Source of the DNA: CBDAUN01 sp965214615 | GTDB taxonomy: Bacteria > Pseudomonadota > Gammaproteobacteria > Arenicellales > JAJDZL01 | Direction: 5' to 3' | DNA: 64,000 bases | NCBI GenBank assembly: GCA_965214615.1 | Contig: OZ243952.1 | Span: forward strand, 1,488,001-1,552,000 | In this document: positions 8,032 to 18,700 of the stretch, piece after piece | Layout of the letters: every line of letters begins with the position of its first letter | Position numbering within the stretch: the first letter of the stretch is position 1 | The notes under the pieces: generated by a model | What the model saw: only the letters and a program-made list of their open reading frames with translations | Told to the model about the DNA's origin: nothing | Database searches by the model: none | Translations under genes and position numbers: made by a program

Positions 8032-10167
8032 ATGAATACGGATTCAAGTTCAATTAGTCATTTGGACCCCGGGCTTTGCGCAGTTTCAATGATTCGTGAG
8101 GTCGAGCAGCGATTCAGCACGGTCCAAAGTCCGCTCAGCGCGCCAGACGATTCAATGCAGATCGTCGACCTCCTTGACGACTTGAACGCGGACCGCGAGA
8201 TGAAGGTTGTATCTATACTGCGTGCGTGCAACGCTGTCCGTTCATTGGATGCCGAACGAGTTGGCAATGTGTTTGGCCGGCCGACTCGCGCGCTTTATGA
8301 AAATGCGCTTCATCTGGATCGAATTCAGGCTTTTGCGGTTGAGAGTCAAAATGGCAGTGCCGAGCAAAGGGACCGTCAGCTTGGACGGATGATCGTTGCA
8401 ATAGTGAATGACGCGCGTGTTGTTGTGATTCATCTTGCCGAGCAACTGGCGAGGCTGAAGGACTCTTCGCACAAGCCGCAAAGCGTTCAGCAGGAACTGG
8501 CCGAGCGCACCTTGTCGGTCTATGCGCCGCTGGCGAATCGACTCGGCGTGTGGCGGCTCAAATGGCAGCTTGAGGTCCTTGCTTTCAAATACCTCAATCG
8601 TCCGGAATTTGACGTTCTGGCGAGATTGATTGATGAAAAGCGGGTCGAACGCGAACGCTATGTCGAAGTCGTGGTCGAGCGGCTTCGACAGATTATGGAT
8701 AACTCCGGAATCAAGGCCGCAGTCAATGGCAGGGCCAAGCATATTTTCGGTATTTGGAAAAAGTCGCAAGTCAAATCGGTCGGCTTTGAGGAGATTTACG
8801 ACCTTCGCGCTGTGCGCCTGCTTGTTGATGACATCGCTGCATGCTATGTCGCTCTTGGCGTTGTGCATGCGACGTGGTCGCATATTGCAGAAGAATTCGA
8901 TGACTATATCGCGATGCCGAAAGAAAACGGCTACCAGTCGATCCACACAGCGGTTGTGGGCCCGGAGGGCAAGGTTATTGAGGTTCAGATTCGCACGCAC
9001 GAAATGCATGAGCAGTGCGAGTTCGGAACCCAGGCGCACTGGAAATACAAGGAGGGGAGTAAATCCGATTCCAAATACCAGGTCAACAAGATTCGCTGGC
9101 TGAGGCACATTCTCGAATGGCGTGACGAGACGTTTCGCGACGGAGTCGGAGAGCGGTCACGGTCTGAAGATGTCGATGATGCGCAGATCTATGTTTTTAC
9201 GCCGGCTGGCAATGTTGTCGAACTGGCGGCGGGGTCGACGCCGATTGATTTTTCCTATGCCATCCACACAGAGGTCGGACACCGGTGCAGGGGAGCGACA
9301 GTAAACGGCCGCATCGTTCCGCTCACCCGGCCGCTTGAAACGGGCGACTGGGTCGAAATCCGCACAGTCAAAAGCGGCGGCCCGAGCAGGGACTGGCTGA
9401 AGCCGCAGAGTGCCTTCGTCACGACGTCTCGTGCGAAACATGCAATTGGACGCTGGTTTAGGCTCGAGGAGTACGGTCGCTATCAGGCTCAGGGACGTTC
9501 GATGCTCGAAAAGGAGCTCGGCAGGCGAGGGATCGCCAATGTCAGCTTTGACAAGCTGGCATCGCAGAACAACTTACGCCGTGCGCAGGACCTGTTTACA
9601 GCGGTCGGGATGAGGGAGTTGAAGGTTGCCCATGCACTGAGCTGTCTAGCCGAAAAGCAACCTGACGAGGTCAAGGCTGCAGTCCCGGGCGAACCTGCAG
9701 CCGCGGTCCCGGTTGCGCCATCGCTTTCGGTCTACGGCGTCGAAAATCTACTGGCTGCTCCCGCAGCATGCTGCGGCCCGTTGCCGGGTGACAGCGTGGT
9801 GGGCTACGTCACAGCCGCAAGAGGCATCACCATACACAAGCGGACCTGCGGCAATGTGATGCGCATGATCGCCTTGAATCCGGAACGCGAGGTGGATGTC
9901 GGGTGGGAAGCCGCACCGGCCTATTTGCATGAAGTGAACATCGAAGTCACGGCGGATCAAAGCGCATCCTTGCTGCCAGACATTACGGCCGCAGCAAGCG
10001 AACTCGACATCCGTCTGATTTCTGTCAATACGGCGCAGATGAGAACTGGCCGGATCGGCAAGGTGGTGTTGACCGTGCAGATCGGCACGGCGAATCAATT
10101 GACGAAACTGCTGCGCCGGATGCGCGGCATATCGAACGTGGAGAGTGCGAGAAGATTAACGAATTGA
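8032..10167 (+). CDS. relA: GTP pyrophosphokinase, RelA type
   Basis: A 711-residue stringent-response enzyme that makes (p)ppGpp from GTP/GDP and ATP when ribosomes stall on uncharged tRNA. The N-terminal region aligns with the RelA hydrolase-like domain but lacks the HDxxED metal motif, so hydrolysis is not expected. The synthetase domain carries YAPLANRLGVWRLKWQLE, GRAKHIFGIWKK, YDLRAVRLLV, EFDDYIAMPKENGYQSIHT near residues 285-305 and EVQIRTHEMHEQCEFGTQAHWKYKEG (read as two adjoining blocks). The acidic EFDD form is the RelA-type EXDD signature rather than the SpoT-type RXKD. The C-terminus has a TGS domain (YVFTPAGNVVELAAGSTPID), a Cys-containing domain (ACCGPLPGD ... KRTCGN) and an ACT-like end. 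The start ATG follows AT-rich DNA with no strong ribosome site. A separate SpoT is expected elsewhere in the genome. Confidence 0.95.
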   Translation: MNTDSSSISHLDPGLCAVSMIREVEQRFSTVQSPLSAPDDSMQIVDLLDDLNADREMKVVSILRACNAVRSLDAERVGNVFGRPTRALYENALHLDRIQAFAVESQNGSAEQRDRQLGRMIVAIVNDARVVVIHLAEQLARLKDSSHKPQSVQQELAERTLSVYAPLANRLGVWRLKWQLEVLAFKYLNRPEFDVLARLIDEKRVERERYVEVVVERLRQIMDNSGIKAAVNGRAKHIFGIWKKSQVKSVGFEEIYDLRAVRLLVDDIAACYVALGVVHATWSHIAEEFDDYIAMPKENGYQSIHTAVVGPEGKVIEVQIRTHEMHEQCEFGTQAHWKYKEGSKSDSKYQVNKIRWLRHILEWRDETFRDGVGERSRSEDVDDAQIYVFTPAGNVVELAAGSTPIDFSYAIHTEVGHRCRGATVNGRIVPLTRPLETGDWVEIRTVKSGGPSRDWLKPQSAFVTTSRAKHAIGRWFRLEEYGRYQAQGRSMLEKELGRRGIANVSFDKLASQNNLRRAQDLFTAVGMRELKVAHALSCLAEKQPDEVKAAVPGEPAAAVPVAPSLSVYGVENLLAAPAACCGPLPGDSVVGYVTAARGITIHKRTCGNVMRMIALNPEREVDVGWEAAPAYLHEVNIEVTADQSASLLPDITAAASELDIRLISVNTAQMRTGRIGKVVLTVQIGTANQLTKLLRRMRGISNVESARRLTN

Positions 10168-10176
10168 CGAAAATAA

Positions 10177-10935
10177 TTAATTATTTATATCAAACTGATA
10201 AGATCTGATATCTACTGTTTGACATGAATTGTATTCGTAGGTTCTCTCTTCAAAGCTGACCTTGCCTCGGCGATCGATCATGATGACCGTGGAGCATCGG
10301 GTTCCGTAGTCTCCGAGCCGAACGAACAAAGGCAGGTTTCTGTCGTCGGGTCGGGTATTGCTGTCGATCGGTTTTGGAGCGGATTCATCGCTGATGATTT
10401 CAAACAGTTCGTCCTGGCGGACTGTGTCGTTTCTAGTCATCAGGTCGCCAAGACGCCGGGTACCCAATTCCACTTTCGGCCAAGGTCTGCGCAACAGGTC
10501 GTTGCCGAGTCCGTATGCGCCTTGGGAGAGAATTTCGCCGACTCCGCCGCGGTTGGAGTGGTAGTGCAGTGCGGACATTGTGCCGAATACCAGTCCGTAG
10601 CCGTTGTACTGATTGCGCCGGCTTTCGATGCTGCACAGGTATTCTTTGCTGCCGCAGTCGCCGGTGAGAAAGTTTCGGGTCAGGTTTCCCCGGCTTAGCC
10701 GGGCCGCATCGAAATCGGACGGATCGGGATGGTTGGTTATGGCCGCGAAACGTCCGTTGCGGGAGATGCCGAGCCAGGTGCCTGATGAGGATTCGTCACG
10801 CCCGGCGAGAACATCGGGATGATCGGGCCAGAAATCGGCTGCTTGCGCGCGGCGGTCATAGAATTCGTCGCGATTGGCGGCTAGAACGAACGGATAGCGT
10901 TCATTCTGGCCCAGTGAGAATAGCAGTACGCACAT
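10177..10935 (-). CDS. NRDE family protein (TANGO2-like)
   Basis: A 252-residue protein with the family hallmarks MCVLLFSLGQN at the very N-terminus and VLAANRDEFYDR shortly after, followed by GTWLGISRNGRFAAITNHPDP and LSRGNLTRNFL. Cys2 becomes the N-terminal residue after Met removal, as in Ntn-type hydrolases. The family includes eukaryotic TANGO2; its biochemical role in bacteria is not established. It converges on relA, with only 9 bases between the two stop codons, and diverges from rlmE. Confidence 0.88.
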   Translation of the reverse strand: MCVLLFSLGQNERYPFVLAANRDEFYDRRAQAADFWPDHPDVLAGRDESSSGTWLGISRNGRFAAITNHPDPSDFDAARLSRGNLTRNFLTGDCGSKEYLCSIESRRNQYNGYGLVFGTMSALHYHSNRGGVGEILSQGAYGLGNDLLRRPWPKVELGTRRLGDLMTRNDTVRQDELFEIISDESAPKPIDSNTRPDDRNLPLFVRLGDYGTRCSTVIMIDRRGKVSFEERTYEYNSCQTVDIRSYQFDINN

Positions 10936-11131
10936 TGATTTGCTTTCTGCGAATTATTTTGAAATTCTACGAAATCGCGATTAAAGTGCCAGAGTCGGGC
11001 AGCAAATTTTACAATGTCCCATTGCCTGTTCGCGCGGCGGCAATTACTCGCCGTAGTCGGAAAGTCGATGATGTTCGGCCTGGCGCAGTCGGATTCGATT
11101 ATAAGGTTCACGATGCGATGCGGAGCAACAG

Positions 11132-11788
11132 ATGTCTCGAAGCCGAACAAGAAAGCAAAAATCATCAAATTGGCGGCAGCGTCAGAATCGCGACAGTTTT
11201 GTGCGCCAGGCGCATAGCAAGGGGCTTCGCTCAAGAGCTTACTTCAAGTTGGAGGAGATTGACGCCAAATTCAGGCTTTTGACTCCAGGCGCAGTCGTGG
11301 TTGACTTGGGCGCCTCGCCTGGCGGCTGGTCTCGATATGCCGCTTCGCTGATCGGTCCGGGCGGCAACGTCTTCGCGGTCGATGTCCTGGCGATGAAGCC
11401 GATTGAGCAGGTTCAATTCATTCACTGCGATATTACTATGCCTGACGGATTCGGGCAGTTGTGCGATGCGGTCGGCGCACAATCGGCGAACGTTGTCCTT
11501 TCTGATATGGCGCCCAACCTGTCAGGCATTGCCAGCACGGACCTTGCCGGATTCGAACGGCTGCAAGATGCGATTTTCGATGTTTGCGACCATGCCCTTG
11601 CACCCGGCGGTTCGCTGGCATTCAAGATATTCAATGACCAGCAGTCTGCGGCTCTGAAGCGGCGCTGTCTGGCCGAGTTTAAGCGCTGCAGCAGCTTCAA
11701 GCCGAAGTCTTCGCGAAGCGCTAGTAGCGAAACGTATTTGATTGCGACCGGCTATCGCGGCGTGCTCGATGCCGCTACCGTGGACTGA
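11132..11788 (+). CDS. rlmE: 23S rRNA (uridine-2552 2'-O) methyltransferase
   Basis: A 218-residue FtsJ/RrmJ protein that methylates U2552 of 23S rRNA from S-adenosylmethionine during late 50S assembly. The SAM motif VVDLGASPGGWSRYA is clear. The K-D-K-E catalytic tetrad is visible as SRAYFKLEE (Lys), LSDMAPNLSG (Asp), LAFKIFND (Lys) and SSETYLIATG (Glu). The basic, Ser/Arg/Lys-rich N-terminus (MSRSRTRKQKSSNW) matches the family. It lies directly upstream of ftsH, the order seen in E. coli, separated by 207 bases. Confidence 0.96.
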   Translation: MSRSRTRKQKSSNWRQRQNRDSFVRQAHSKGLRSRAYFKLEEIDAKFRLLTPGAVVVDLGASPGGWSRYAASLIGPGGNVFAVDVLAMKPIEQVQFIHCDITMPDGFGQLCDAVGAQSANVVLSDMAPNLSGIASTDLAGFERLQDAIFDVCDHALAPGGSLAFKIFNDQQSAALKRRCLAEFKRCSSFKPKSSRSASSETYLIATGYRGVLDAATVD

Positions 11789-11995
11789 TTGCGCAGTACC
11801 ACGGCCCCGTGGCTGTTTGAAACAACTTGTACTGCGCCTCGGCAATGCGCGTACAATACGCCATGAATCCAATTGAATCCGGATTTTGCCAAATTGATTC
11901 AGTCCATGGTTGCAATTGAGCCGAGTTGCCCCCAACTGTGATTATTGGGTCAAACGGAATTCATTTACTCGCGAACGAGGAACAGTATTGAAATC

Positions 11996-13927
11996 ATGCT
12001 GAGCAACCTGACGAAAAATCTTGTCTTGTGGCTCGTCATCGCAATGGTGCTGATGGCGATATTCAAGAACTTCACGCCAAACGACACCGCGCCGACTGCA
12101 GAATTGAAGTATTCGGCGTTCTTGCAGGATGTTAAGCAGGGCAGGGTCGACGAGGTGCTGATTGACGGACGGACCATATCCGGAGTTAAGACCGATGGCA
12201 GCAAATTTGTCACCTATGCCCCGGATGACCCGAAGCTGGTCGATGACCTGGTATCCGCAGGCGTCACCATCATCGCGCAGAAAGAGGAATCGCCGTCGCT
12301 GCTGATGCAGTTGTTTATCAGTTGGTTCCCGTTGCTGCTGCTGATCGGTGTCTGGATTTTCTTCATGCGTCAAATGCAAGGAGGCGGGCGTGGTGCTCTG
12401 AGCTTCGGCAAGAGCAGGGCCCGGCTGCTGACCGAGGACAAGAACCGGGTCACGTTCGAAGATGTCGCCGGTGTCGAAGAGGCCAAGGAGGAAGTTTCAG
12501 AGCTTGTCGAATTTCTGAGCGGTCCCGGCAAGTTCACCAACTTAGGCGGGCGAATTCCGCGCGGCGTATTGATGACCGGCAATCCGGGCACGGGAAAGAC
12601 GTTGCTGGCAAAGGCGATCGCCGGAGAGGCGAAGGTGCCGTTTTTCTCGATTTCAGGCTCTGATTTCGTCGAGATGTTTGTCGGCGTAGGCGCCTCGCGA
12701 GTGCGTGACATGTTTGAGCAGGCGAAGAAGAACGCCCCGTGCATCATCTTTATCGATGAAATTGACGCGGTCGGCCGTCAGCGAGGAGCCGGACTGGGCG
12801 GCGGGCATGACGAGCGCGAGCAGACATTGAATCAGTTGCTGGTTGAAATGGACGGGTTTGAAGGCAGCGAAGGCGTTATTGTCATTGCGGCGACCAACAG
12901 GCCGGACGTACTGGATCCGGCATTGCTTCGTCCGGGGCGTTTCGATCGGCAGGTGCACGTGCCGTTGCCCGATATTCGAGGCCGCGACCAGATACTCAAG
13001 GTGCATATGAAAAAAGTGCCGGTCGAAGATGCGGTTGATACCAGCATCATCGCGCGCGGAACGCCTGGATTTTCCGGCGCGGACCTGGCCAATCTCGTCA
13101 ATGAGGCGGCATTGTTTGCTGCTAGAGCCGGACTCAAGGAAGTGACGATGGAGCAGTTCGAACTCGCTAAGGACAAGATTATTATGGGAGTCGAGCGTCG
13201 CTCGATAGTGATGCCCGAAGAGGAGCGCTGGAACACCGCCTATCATGAATCCGGCCATGCTGTAGTGGCCAAGTCTATAGAGCATACCGACCCGGTGCAC
13301 AAGGTGACCATCATCCCGAGGGGCCGCGCACTTGGCGTGACGATGCAGTTGCCGGAAGAAGACCGCTACAGTCACAACCGCGAATACGTGCTTGCGCGCA
13401 TCGCCGTGCTGATGGGCGGGCGCATCGCCGAGGAAGTGTTTATGGATCAGATGACGACGGGTGCCTCGAATGATTTCGAACAGGCGACCGATCTGGCTCA
13501 GAAGATGGTTTCCCGGTGGGGCATGAGCGACAGTCTCGGACCCAGAGTCTATGGCGACAATCAGTCCGAAGTGTTCCTGGGAAGAGATGTGACAACGCAC
13601 CAGAATCTGAGCAACGCGGTTGCAGAGCAGGTGGACTGCGAGGTCACACGCATAATCAACGAGCAGTATGATCGCGCCCGAAACATCATCGAAGAGAGCA
13701 GGGAGAAGATCGAAGTCATGGCGAAAGCCCTGATTGAATGGGAGACTCTCGAGGCGAACCAGATTGACGACATTATGGCGGGCAACAATCCGCGGCCGCC
13801 GGCATCTTCTGACAGTCAGAGCGATTCGGATTCGTCAGGTAGCGCCGGTGAGGAAACCGATTCGGATCGGGACCCGATCATTAAGCCGAAACCGCGAATG
13901 AACCGACCCGCCGGCGGTGAAACCTAA
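11996..13927 (+). CDS. ftsH: ATP-dependent zinc metalloprotease FtsH
   Basis: A 643-residue inner-membrane AAA protease that degrades misassembled membrane proteins and regulators. The ATG at 11996 is chosen because the product then begins MLSNLTKNLVLWLVIA, matching family N-termini; an in-frame TTG at 11945 would add 17 poor residues. Transmembrane segments lie near residues 8-24 and 104-124. The Walker A at 195-202 reads GNPGTGKT, where E. coli has GPPGTGKT. Walker B is IIFIDEIDAVGRQRG, the second region of homology follows around ATNRPDVLDPALLRPGRFDR, and the zinc motif is HESGH in TAYHESGHAVV. The tail is Ser/Asp-rich. A short GACGCC-TCA-GGCGTC hairpin without a T-run follows the stop (13928-13942). 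folP, which often follows ftsH, is absent. Confidence 0.97.
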   Translation: MLSNLTKNLVLWLVIAMVLMAIFKNFTPNDTAPTAELKYSAFLQDVKQGRVDEVLIDGRTISGVKTDGSKFVTYAPDDPKLVDDLVSAGVTIIAQKEESPSLLMQLFISWFPLLLLIGVWIFFMRQMQGGGRGALSFGKSRARLLTEDKNRVTFEDVAGVEEAKEEVSELVEFLSGPGKFTNLGGRIPRGVLMTGNPGTGKTLLAKAIAGEAKVPFFSISGSDFVEMFVGVGASRVRDMFEQAKKNAPCIIFIDEIDAVGRQRGAGLGGGHDEREQTLNQLLVEMDGFEGSEGVIVIAATNRPDVLDPALLRPGRFDRQVHVPLPDIRGRDQILKVHMKKVPVEDAVDTSIIARGTPGFSGADLANLVNEAALFAARAGLKEVTMEQFELAKDKIIMGVERRSIVMPEEERWNTAYHESGHAVVAKSIEHTDPVHKVTIIPRGRALGVTMQLPEEDRYSHNREYVLARIAVLMGGRIAEEVFMDQMTTGASNDFEQATDLAQKMVSRWGMSDSLGPRVYGDNQSEVFLGRDVTTHQNLSNAVAEQVDCEVTRIINEQYDRARNIIEESREKIEVMAKALIEWETLEANQIDDIMAGNNPRPPASSDSQSDSDSSGSAGEETDSDRDPIIKPKPRMNRPAGGET

Positions 13928-13986
13928 GACGCCTCAGGCGTCCGCTGCGCCAACGGCAGTCTTACACCACGATATTGCGCTACTGA

Positions 13987-15351
13987 ATGGCGGCTCCGCG
14001 ACTATTCGGTACTGATGGCATTCGAGGTCGATTCGGCAATCCTCCGATAACGCCGGAGAATATGCTGCGGCTGGGCTGGGCTATCGGCACCGCACTTCGC
14101 GAGCGCTATCCTCGCGGCGAAGTGCTGATTGGCAAGGATACGCGCGTCTCCGGATATGCGCTTGAATCCGCGCTGACCAGCGGACTGGCATCGGCATCGG
14201 TCGATATTTGCCTGCTTGGGCCGGTTCCTACACCGGCGGTATCCTACTTTTCCCAGCAAGCCGGCGCGATTGCCGGAATCGTGATCAGTGCGTCGCACAA
14301 CCCGTTTTACGACAATGGCATCAAGCTGTTCAGCGCCGACGGTTCAAAGATCGACTCGGACCTTGAGCGTCGGATCGAGCAGATTGTACAAACGCCGATG
14401 CATTCGTGCTCTGCAGAGCGCCTGGGAAAGGCGCGCAGGTACGACGATTGCGACGAACAGTATGCGCGGCACTGCGAATCGACTGTCGATATGCGCCTTA
14501 ACGGGCTTCGGGTCGCGCTGGATTGCGCGAACGGAGCATCGTATCGAATCGCTCCCGCAGTTTTGGAGCATCTTGGCGCCGAAGTCAACGCGATGGCTAT
14601 CAAGCCGGACGGTTTCAATATCAATCGCGAGTGCGGTTCGACGTATATGGAAGCTATCTGCGCGCATGTCGTTGAAACAGGATCGGACTTAGGGATTGCG
14701 CTTGACGGCGACGGAGACAGGGTGCTTATGGCCGATCGATTTGGTCGCAAAGTTAACGGAGATCAATTGCTCTACATACTTGCCATGGCAAAAAAGCGCG
14801 ACGGGGCCTTGAGCGGAGGCGTCGTCGGAACTCACCTGAGCAATGTGGGGCTGGCGGCAGCTCTTGAAGCCCAGTCGATTGACTTCGCCCGGGTCGAAGT
14901 AGGCGATCGCCATATTTCCGACTATATGGAAAAGCACAGCTGGAACCTTGGAGGCGAGGAGTCCGGCCATATTCTGATGAACGACCACCGCAATGCGGGA
15001 GACGGCCTGATTACCGCGCTACACGTGCTAGCAGAAATGAAGCGAACAGGCGAATCCTTGCACGAACTTGCTGCCGCCGTCGAACTTGCTCCGCAGGTCA
15101 CAAGGAACGTGGTGCTTCAGGGCCGCAGTTCTCCACTGACCTCGATGATCGAGAGCGACTGGCCCAATACGGGCGAGGCGGTTGCGACGGCTCGCAATGA
15201 ATTGTCAAAGAATGGCAGAATCCTGCTGCGTGCGTCCGGTACTGAACCCGTTATTCGCATATTCGTTGAGGGGGCCGACACGCGCCAGATCAACCGAATC
15301 GCAGATCATCTTGCCGTCGTGGTTCAAGGAGAGCTGCGCGATACCGGGTAA
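13987..15351 (+). CDS. glmM: Phosphoglucosamine mutase
   Basis: A 454-residue enzyme converting glucosamine-6-phosphate to glucosamine-1-phosphate on the route to UDP-GlcNAc, peptidoglycan and LPS. It begins MAAPRLFGTDGIRGRFG. The phosphoserine loop GIVISASHNPFYDNG places the catalytic Ser at about residue 103. The Mg-binding loop is ALDGDGDRVLMAD, the sugar-binding loop is GGEESGHI, and the phosphate loop is LRASGTEPVIRIFVEG. It follows ftsH after 59 bases, so there is no room for folP. The 3' third (from Tyr313) plus about 70 bases of downstream DNA is present a second time at 22106-22604. This copy is complete and presumably the working gene. Confidence 0.97.
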   Translation: MAAPRLFGTDGIRGRFGNPPITPENMLRLGWAIGTALRERYPRGEVLIGKDTRVSGYALESALTSGLASASVDICLLGPVPTPAVSYFSQQAGAIAGIVISASHNPFYDNGIKLFSADGSKIDSDLERRIEQIVQTPMHSCSAERLGKARRYDDCDEQYARHCESTVDMRLNGLRVALDCANGASYRIAPAVLEHLGAEVNAMAIKPDGFNINRECGSTYMEAICAHVVETGSDLGIALDGDGDRVLMADRFGRKVNGDQLLYILAMAKKRDGALSGGVVGTHLSNVGLAAALEAQSIDFARVEVGDRHISDYMEKHSWNLGGEESGHILMNDHRNAGDGLITALHVLAEMKRTGESLHELAAAVELAPQVTRNVVLQGRSSPLTSMIESDWPNTGEAVATARNELSKNGRILLRASGTEPVIRIFVEGADTRQINRIADHLAVVVQGELRDTG

Positions 15352-15421
15352 CGACTTGCCGCCTGACCATTGGATCTTGAATTCGTCAAGACCATCGAGC
15401 GGCCTTCGCCGTCCAAATCCT
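14923..15421 (+). repeat. Direct repeat, copy A: glmM 3' end and flank
   Basis: This 499-base segment is repeated in direct orientation at 22106-22604. Over the 429 coding positions I count 11 mismatches, nine silent and two changing a residue (Gly to Val, Ala to Ser). The similarity continues about 70 bases past the stop with more differences and then ends. The two copies bracket the defence cassette and parD remnant. Confidence 0.92.
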
Positions 15422-15751
15422 CTCGCTGAGTCATTTCTTATCGGTTTGGTGCTTCGTGAATATGTCGCCGAACAAATGATCGCGACATTCTTTGTAATAT
15501 TGAGGTTGATGCCAATGGTGGCTCTATCCCGTTTGAACGAGCATAGCGCGTAACGGCTGAACGCAATTGTCCTGAGGACTGTGTTTCGCGTTGCGGCGCG
15601 CAAATTTCAATTCCGGCATGACATGCGGGTCCGGTTAGAATGTTCCCGAACTATGTCGAATTGCAAAATCAGATTCCTCTTTGTGATGAGTAGCGATGAT
15701 CGACCTCAGCGCTTCGTCAATGATCCGCCAGTGTTCCTCCGCATAACAGAC
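15352..15751. other. Spacer between glmM and the SIR2 gene, with a possible gene tail
   Basis: The first 70 bases belong to the glmM-flank repeat. On the minus strand, in the same frame as the SIR2 gene and directly after its TGA, 38 sense codons run from 15751 to a TAA at 15635. They read protein-like (for example EEHWRIIDEALRSII). Composition here is less AT-rich than in the SIR2 gene. This could be a lost C-terminal extension, a remnant of another gene, or chance. A 94-codon plus-strand frame overlapping the SIR2 end is not supported. Confidence 0.4.
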
Positions 15752-18700
15752 TCAATGTGTTATCCATTGGTTTTTTACTTCAGCGAATTCATGCGGGGAT
15801 TCGCAAATGTATTTCCACTCCGTAATTTCCCTAGGAACTTCTCGCCTTTGACTCCCATACCATAATGAGAACTCGTGTGCTAGACACGCGGATTTTTTGC
15901 GAATATTTAATTTTTCTTCCAAACTAATGACAGATAATTCATTTTCAATCTCAGAATATTTAGCACATCTGTCAAGTGCTAAAAGAATCAAACTCTCAAT
16001 TTCTTGGTTAATCAATTCCGGATAAAATTCCACTATCTGAGATATCTTATACAAAGCAGAACCGACAACCTCATTTTTCCTCCAAATTATTCCATCTAGT
16101 GTTATTGCAACCAAATTGCGTTGCTCGTCTAAATTGAATACTTCATCTTCGTTTTGCGCAGCACACCAAACTGCTCGCAGAGCATCTTGAATAGCAACTT
16201 GATTGCTCTCAGTTAATTGTTTTCTGATTTCTGATAAGATTTCCATTCTATCGGTCAGAGTTACTTTGACTGAGGCGGCTTTAATATATGCAGTTGGCAA
16301 TCCATATGATTTAAGGTCAGAAACCAGCAACTCAAAATGTTCTCTGAATTGATTTGAAGTGGTTAAATTAGGCAGGATGAATTTTGATACTATTGTGACT
16401 AGGATAGCAAATCTAGTTTGAAACTCTTCAACCACTTTCTGGTCTGGATGGCGTAAATATCGCTTGTCACATTGCCACCAAGACTGAATTTTATTCCACC
16501 AGAGTTCATAAATTTGCTGATCAAATTGCATCCGTTGTTGAGCGCCAATGAGTTCGTTGGCGATATCCCTGAATCTTGTATGTCGATTCAACGCGATATT
16601 TCGGTTTTGCCATTCGGACTGATGAGAAATTTTAAATTCTGACACATAATGCTCAAAAATTTGCTTGATACGACAATTTTCATAGTGCTTAAAGTCTAGC
16701 CAGAAATGTTTCAAATAGTACGTATTATTCGGAAAACCGTAGTCATCTAATTGAGTCCAAGATGCACTTACAAATTGATTTTTTTGTTTATCAGAAAGTA
16801 ACTTACATTCGCAGAGAAATCCGAGGGTATATATTGCCCAGTTTCGCACTTTCTGATCATTTGACTTAACTTTGTTTATGAAATAGCTAATTCGAGCATT
16901 GGGAATCGCCTTTCGGTCAGGGATTGGCGCGTCATATTTTTGCAAAGTCGCAAATGGGTTCAAGTATTCTCTTTCGGTTATTAGGTTCAAATTTTCAGGG
17001 ATTTGAATGTTGAGCAAACTAGGGATTGACCGAATCTGATGTTCTTTTGACATAGAATCGAATAGTAGTCGCATAAGTTCGGCGATTCCCTTGTATTTTG
17101 ATTTATGCTCTGATGAATAAACGTCGACGATAAATCCCAACAAATTTTGCTTTGATTCATATGAAGCTTTACAGCACAATCGAGAAAGGATTATGGGTGC
17201 AGTTTCTGCGAGTTTTGAGCTCAATCCAACAGAATAAAGAGAGGTTTCAGTGGCAATACGGTTCTTCGCTTCCCCTAACGTATTCAGCAAATTCTGAATG
17301 ACACTGTCACATCTATCATTTGACATTTGATGGACATACTCACGGTTATAAATTTGTTTGACTACTTCAATGTCACCCACTCGAATCAACGTGACAAACG
17401 CCCAGTGAGGAGAATATTGTCCAATTCTAGATAAACTACCTTTAGCTGATTTAACACCGATATTTAGTCCTGGCAAGCGAAAAGGAAGTCCTATGTCTTC
17501 GCAAAATCTAAGAAAGGAATAGCCTTCGAGTGCATCATAATCGTTAACCATAAAATGTTGAGTAGTTGTAACTTTTCCAATACGGAAATCATCTTTTTTG
17601 GAGAGTTGTTTGAACGACGCATATGGACGTTCTAATCTAATGGAAAAATTGGATAACTCTTCCCAAGGACTACATTTGAATTGATGGAGATGGTTGAATC
17701 GCTCAGAATTTTCTTCCTTGAACGTATGATGGTCGAAACAATCATTGGTCGTAATATCTAGCGATTGTTTCACGCACTGCAATGACAACATCAAATATGC
17801 TTCATCTGAAACATCTGCATAGTTTTGGGACACAGGTTTTAGGTTTTGTTTTTTTCGAACCAAGTTTAACGAGGTTTCCAAAATTTTCTGCGCTTCTTCC
17901 AAACGACCAACTTCAGCAAGCAGACCAGCGCGTTTAGCCTCAATGTAAGGTAACGATTGATTATTTGGCCAATCATTGAGACAGTTTTCAAATTCTGCGA
18001 TGTTCAGTTTGAACAACTTTTGTAGCGACCTTTCGTAAAGTATTGACGCGACTTGTTCTTCGGTTAGCTGGTTCCATATTTTGGATATGTCGGATTCGCA
18101 CTGATCCCATTTGTTGTATCCACCTTCTTCACGATAATAGCGGAGCATGTAAATCGAAATTTGAACCCATTGATTCTTTACAGAATTCCAGGTGAATGAA
18201 TTTTGAAATTCACTGTTTGATGAATCGCCCACCTGAAACGGCCTATATTTATAAAGACAGGATTCAGCTAATTCAGCAAAATCATCCGGAAAAGGGAGAA
18301 GAGACTTATCTAGCTGCCAACTGTATTCAAAAACATACTGAATATCTATTTGATTCAACGAATTTAAATTTTCTTTGATATATTTCAACAGATCATTATG
18401 CTCTCGTTCATAAGTGTAAAACAATCTTCTATTCTCTTTTGGAACGATTCGCCATCGCGGATATTCCTCTCTGATGCGCTTCCAATTTTCGATGGTTTTT
18501 TCTAGTTGAACGGATTTATGGTCGTCGGTGTCTGTGCTCTGAAAGAGAGCTTGATGTGGCCAATCTAACCAATATTGTTTAGTTTTCTTTGCTGCCAGAT
18601 AATCTACAAATCGCTCAATTGCTTTGGCACGGTCCTCGTTTACGTCTGGACAATTACCAAGGTCAACTATGTTTATATTCCTTTTGGAAAAAAGTCTCTT

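Noticed and set aside
15581..15865. 94-codon plus-strand open frame between glmM and the SIR2 gene
   Set aside because: It overlaps the SIR2 gene end antisense and has no family features.
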